DNA of 24,385 bases from JACNLN01 sp964626495 (GTDB lineage: Bacteria > Fidelibacterota > Marinisomatia > Marinisomatales > CAZVFT01), in NCBI GenBank assembly GCA_964626495.1, contig CAZVFT010000034.1, forward strand, positions 1 through 24,385. The letters are read 5' to 3'. The translations under genes were made by a program, and so were the position numbers. Each line of letters starts with the position of its first letter. Positions within the stretch are counted from its first letter, which is position 1. The notes under the pieces were generated by a model that was not told the origin of the DNA, made no database searches, and saw only the letters and a program-made list of their open reading frames with translations. Shown here piece by piece: positions 24,093-24,385 of this stretch.

Positions 24093-24385
24093 CAAGAATG
24101 TCAGGAATATTCGGATCAGTCAGAACTTATGAAATTTTCAGATGATGTATTTGAAAACCTTATATACCCTTTGTTTGGTTTTAAATTGTGGTAAAGATAA
24201 AAGCCAGCAATTAAAAATATGGAATTATTATTTAAACTTAATATTCTTAATAACATTCTGTTTAATTTTATGTTTTGACTTAATTAAAATTTTTGTTAAA
24301 GTTATTTAATATGAGAGGATAAGAATATGTGGCTGCAATTACTAGCACCATAATAAAATATATCAAGCAGAGGTTATGAAAGTTA
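24093..24385. other. AT-rich 3' flank of tldE with possible leader of a next gene
   Basis: No long reading frame and no hairpin-plus-T-run terminator was seen. The strongest signal is GAGAGGA (24313-24319), 7 bases before an ATG at 24327 that opens only 8 codons (MWLQLLAP, stop 24351-24353). In another frame a GTG at 24329 opens 16 codons and ends in an ATGA overlap with an ATG at 24376, which may be the start of the next gene. A TTGACT at 24275-24280 has no well-spaced -10 box. Confidence 0.4.

Noticed and set aside
1..24385. Insertion sequences, prophage genes, CRISPR arrays, rRNA or tRNA genes
   Set aside because: No transposase, integrase, phage structural genes, regularly spaced repeats or tRNA-like cloverleaf with conserved arms were found on either strand.

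Overview
The window is a gene-dense stretch (roughly 40% GC by eye) of a diderm bacterium that makes lipopolysaccharide. The LPS evidence is a Kdo transferase, a GT9 heptosyltransferase-like enzyme and an LptE-like lipoprotein. The gene content and linkage (sigma-54 activator with lptE, M42 peptidase, CRP-like regulator, asnS of the EIIGGSER type) look like the FCB group; Marinimicrobia or a relative is my best guess, but nothing here fixes the phylum. No rRNA, tRNA, CRISPR array, integrase or transposase was seen.

Layout. Nineteen genes lie on the minus strand from 80 to 20429, often with overlapping stops and starts. In transcription order they are: M42 aminopeptidase, CRP-like regulator, meaB GTPase, tatC, long-chain polyprenyl diphosphate synthase, GT9 glycosyltransferase, waaA, a fused double ABC ATPase, a pgsA-like phosphatidyltransferase, ftsY, rimO, uvrB, an NDP-sugar epimerase, a sensor-less sigma-54 activator, lptE, asnS, a SLOG/LOG-like protein, dinD and nadE. 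Two genes, tldD and tldE, lie on the plus strand at the right end. Between the two blocks is an 868-base intergenic region (20430-21297) full of palindromes. It carries a 78-base repeat whose second copy sits at positions 1-78.

How the genes fit together. GT9-waaA-ABC-pgsA overlap by 4, 8 and 8 bases and form an envelope-building unit (LPS core, phospholipid, an unassigned transporter ATPase). uvrB-epimerase-sigma54-lptE is a second coupled unit, overlapping by 4, 1 and 41 bases. ftsY and rimO overlap by 14 bases and serve protein targeting and ribosome modification. asnS and the SLOG gene are 2 bases apart. tldD and tldE share a TAATG junction and make the two subunits of the TldD/E peptidase.

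No complete new multi-gene system was found. The items most worth a second look are: a 55-base perfect three-way-junction palindrome at 20841-20895; the 78-base direct repeat bracketing 21 kb; an EF-hand-like acidic insertion in the LptE-like lipoprotein; and the fused ABC ATPase, whose lost residues fall so that one ATP site looks intact and the other degenerate.
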